Assembly (NCBI GenBank): GCA_000435535.1
Contig: FR884556.1
Location: forward strand, 26,436 to 35,674
DNA: 9,239 nucleotides
Source: Clostridium sp. CAG:575
Lineage (GTDB): Bacteria > Bacillota > Clostridia > TANB77 > CAG-508
Reading direction: 5' to 3'
The notes beneath the pieces were generated by a model. It had not been told where the DNA came from and did no database searches. It saw nothing but the letters and a program-made list of their open reading frames with translations. The translations under genes and the position numbers were made by a program. Positions 6,908-9,239 of the stretch are shown piece by piece (position 1 is the stretch's first letter; every line of letters begins with the position of its first letter).

Positions 6908-6953
6908 TATATATTATCTCCTTTTTCAACATCTTCTGACATTTTTCTATCTT

Positions 6954-6988
6954 ATTTGTGGAACAAATTGTCTACGTCCCCAGTGTTC
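6954..6988. repeat. GC-richer segment with inverted repeats after rel
   Basis: The short rel-MBL gap contains a stretch unlike its AT-rich surroundings, including the run CTACGTCCCCAG on the plus strand. It holds a six-base inverted repeat ATTTGT/ACAAAT with a three-base centre (6954-6968). It also overlaps the rel stop codon. There is no T tract, so it is not a terminator. It may be a fragment of an interspersed REP-like repeat; copies elsewhere would be needed to show that. Confidence 0.35.
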
Positions 6989-9179
6989 ATCTTCGTACTT
7001 CATATACACTGTCTACTTTTTTTATTAGTTTTATTACTTTGTTTAATTCTTCTATATTTTCTATTTCTATATTTAAATCTAATATTGCTATTCTTTCTTT
7101 TGTTGTTTTTGTATTGACTCCCATTAGTTTTGCTTTTGTTTCTTTTAGAGTATTAAGTACATCTACTAATAATCCATTTCTGTCATTTGCTAATACTTGT
7201 ATGTTTACATTGTAATTTTCTTTTGCTTCATTTTCCCATTTTACATCTATCATTCTGTTTTCTTCTGTTAGTAAATCTTTTACGTTTACACAGTCTTTTC
7301 TATGTACTGATACTCCTCTTCCTTTTGTTATATATCCTACAATTTCATCTCCTGGAAGTGGATTACAACATTTTGATAATTTTACTAAACAATTGTCTAT
7401 TCCTTTTACTATTATTCCAGAACTTGATGGTTTTACTTTTTTGTTTTTTTGTTTGTTTAATTCTTCTATTTTTTCTTCTATATTTAGTTCTTGATGTTCT
7501 TTTCTGTATTCTTGAAGCATTTTTGCTATTACTTTTCCTGCTGAATTTGCTCCAAATCCTACTGCTGCATACATATCCTCTAAGTTTTTGTATTTGTATC
7601 TGTCTAGCATTGAATCTAAATATTCTTGTTTGAATAGTTCTGCATGTGTCATTCCTATTCTTTTTATTTCTTTTTCTATTAAATCTTTTCCTTTTTCTAT
7701 GTTTTCTGATTTCTGTGCTTTTTTAAACCATCCATTTATTTTATTTTTTGCTTTTGTGCTTTTTACAAATTTAAGCCAATCTCTACTTGGTCCTTTTGAA
7801 TTATCTGATGTTATTATTTCTACAATATCTCCTGTTTTTAATGGTGTTATTATTGGCATCATCTTACTGTTAATTTTGCAACCTGTCATATGGTTTCCTA
7901 TTTCTTCGTGTATGTTATATGCAAAGTCTATTGATGTTGCGCCTCTTGGTAAAACTTTTATACTTCCTTTTGGTGTAAATACGTAAACTTCATCTTCAAA
8001 TAATTCAGTTCTTAATGTTTCCAAAAATTCTTGTGGGTCTTGCATATCTTTTTGCCATTCTAGTGTTTCTCTTAGCCATGATAGTTTGTCTTCTTCAACT
8101 TTTACTACTTGTTTTTTTCCAAAATAGCTTGCTTCTTTGTATGCCCAGTGTGCTGCAATTCCATATTCTGCAATTCTATGCATGTCCCATGTACGAATTT
8201 GTACTTCAAATGGCGTTCCCTTGTCTCCTAATAATGTTGTATGAATTGATTGATACATATTTGGTTTTGGTACCGCTATATAATCTTTAAATCTTCCAGG
8301 CATTGGATTATACATTTCATGTACAACTCCTAATGCAGCATAACAGTCTTTTACAGAGTTTACTAATATACGTAATGCAAATAAATCATATATCTGGTCT
8401 AATGTTTTATTATCTCTTTGCATTTTTTTGTAAATACTATATAAATGTTTTGCTCTTCCTGTAACTTCTGCATCAATATGTTGTTTTTTTAGTTGAACAC
8501 GTATATCATCCATTATTTTTTCTATAAATTTTAGACGTTCTTCTCTTTTTTTATTAATTCCTTCTACTAATTCATGGTATTCTTCTGGATATAAGTATTT
8601 GAATGATAAGTCCTCTAGCTCCCATTTCATAGAATATAATCCTAAACGATTTGCAAGTGGGGCATATAATTCCATTGTTTCTTTTGCATTCGCTATTTGT
8701 CTATCTCTTTTTAAGAATTTAAGTGTTCTCATGTTATGAAGTCTATCAGCTAATTTTATAATTATTACTCTTATATCTTTTCCCATTGCTAAGAACATTT
8801 TTCTGTAGTCTTCTACTTGTTGTTCTTCTGCTGATGTAAATTGCATTGTTCCTAGTTTGGTAACTCCTGCTACCATATCTGCAACTTCTTCTCCAAACTC
8901 TCTTCTTAAATCTGCATCTGTCGCGTCTGTATCTTCTACAACATCATGTAAAAGCGCTGCACATATTGTTGCTTCATCTAACCCTACACCTGCTAATATG
9001 TATGCTACATTTAATGGGTGGATTATATATGGTTCTCCTGATCGTCTTTTTTGGTCTCCATGATGTTCTACTGCATAGTTATATGCTTTCATTATTGTTT
9101 TTGTATCTACTCTTTTACTTATTTCTTTCTTTTTTGCTATTACATCTTGTATTGTTATTTCCTTTTTTTCTTCTTGCAT
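6987..9179 (-). CDS. rel: Bifunctional (p)ppGpp synthetase/hydrolase, RelA/SpoT family (Rel)
   Basis: Rel makes and degrades the stringent-response alarmone (p)ppGpp and senses uncharged tRNA on ribosomes. From the chosen start (730 residues) the hydrolase domain keeps its HD set: His54, His78-Asp79 (LLHDVVEDT) and Asp145 (ADRLHNM). The synthetase domain has GRAKHLYSIY (241-250), RFKD (296-299), PKPNMYQSIH (304-313) and FEVQIRTW with Glu325. RxKD rather than ExDD and the intact HD motif mark the bifunctional Gram-positive type. TGS (about 398-460), a zinc-finger region (Cys604, Cys605, His626, Cys630) and a C-terminal ACT domain follow, so it is full length. GTG (9188) and ATG (9185) lie in frame upstream, but AAGAGG (9188-9193) is correctly spaced, eight bases, only from the ATG at 9179. 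The next gene is the MBL hydrolase. Confidence 0.97.
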   Translation of the reverse strand: MQEEKKEITIQDVIAKKKEISKRVDTKTIMKAYNYAVEHHGDQKRRSGEPYIIHPLNVAYILAGVGLDEATICAALLHDVVEDTDATDADLRREFGEEVADMVAGVTKLGTMQFTSAEEQQVEDYRKMFLAMGKDIRVIIIKLADRLHNMRTLKFLKRDRQIANAKETMELYAPLANRLGLYSMKWELEDLSFKYLYPEEYHELVEGINKKREERLKFIEKIMDDIRVQLKKQHIDAEVTGRAKHLYSIYKKMQRDNKTLDQIYDLFALRILVNSVKDCYAALGVVHEMYNPMPGRFKDYIAVPKPNMYQSIHTTLLGDKGTPFEVQIRTWDMHRIAEYGIAAHWAYKEASYFGKKQVVKVEEDKLSWLRETLEWQKDMQDPQEFLETLRTELFEDEVYVFTPKGSIKVLPRGATSIDFAYNIHEEIGNHMTGCKINSKMMPIITPLKTGDIVEIITSDNSKGPSRDWLKFVKSTKAKNKINGWFKKAQKSENIEKGKDLIEKEIKRIGMTHAELFKQEYLDSMLDRYKYKNLEDMYAAVGFGANSAGKVIAKMLQEYRKEHQELNIEEKIEELNKQKNKKVKPSSSGIIVKGIDNCLVKLSKCCNPLPGDEIVGYITKGRGVSVHRKDCVNVKDLLTEENRMIDVKWENEAKENYNVNIQVLANDRNGLLVDVLNTLKETKAKLMGVNTKTTKERIAILDLNIEIENIEELNKVIKLIKKVDSVYEVRR

Positions 9180-9206
9180 ATGCATCACCTCTTATTTTCA
9201 AAATAT

Positions 9207-9237
9207 AAGTCAACATTGACTTTTTATTTAAATTATA
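9207..9237 (-). promoter_or_regulatory. Candidate rel promoter -10 with palindrome at the transcription start
   Basis: TATAAT (9232-9237) lies at the right edge; any -35 is outside the window. The predicted start near 9225 is followed by AAGTCAA-TG-TTGACTT (9207-9222), a perfect inverted repeat with seven-base arms. It could be an operator or a 5' hairpin. There is no T tract typical of a terminator after it. Confidence 0.45.
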
Positions 9238-9239
9238 TT

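Noticed and set aside
9216..9239. Divergent plus-strand promoter at the right edge (TTGACT followed by TATATT)
   Set aside because: The spacing is only about 12 bases and the downstream region is outside the window.

Overview
The window looks like a chromosomal housekeeping region of a low-GC Firmicute, most likely an uncultured-type Clostridia. DNA is very AT-rich (about 23% GC on four sampled hisS lines). Shine-Dalgarno (SD) sites are strong (AGGAGG, GGAGG). TGG encodes Trp and TGA is used as a stop, so this is the standard code. The infC-rpmI-rplT and rel-MBL-hisS neighbourhoods are typical of Firmicutes. Every gene I can support is on the minus strand, so transcription runs from high to low coordinates and the gene order below is right to left. 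Open frames on the plus strand are antisense shadows.

Right part (9239 to about 5830): a rel/spoT-family (p)ppGpp synthetase-hydrolase gene, a glyoxalase II-like metallo-beta-lactamase-fold hydrolase, and an unrecognised 94-residue gene with its own promoter. That gene is followed by a perfect 24-bp palindrome. Then comes hisS (histidyl-tRNA synthetase). Rel, MBL and hisS are commonly clustered in Firmicutes; dtd and hemZ, often found between them, are absent here, and the small orphan gene sits in the gap.

Middle (about 4420 to 2981): the translation operon infC-rpmI-rplT (IF-3, L35, L20). It has a near-ideal promoter, a leader of about 200 nt ending in an intrinsic terminator just before the infC SD (the layout of the L20 autoregulatory leader), an AUA start codon on infC, and a strong terminator after rplT.

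Left part (2930 to 1): a membrane-anchored VanY-type D,D-carboxypeptidase, then feoB (ferrous iron transporter), whose 3' end runs off the left edge. An 18-codon reading frame with its own SD lies in front of feoB and its stop overlaps the feoB SD.

Most of the window is ordinary core genome. The parts worth a second look are the orphan gene with its palindrome, the mini-ORF before feoB, the infC leader and start codon, the SD-less hisS start, and a GC-richer segment just after rel. I found no CRISPR array, insertion sequence, tRNA or rRNA.
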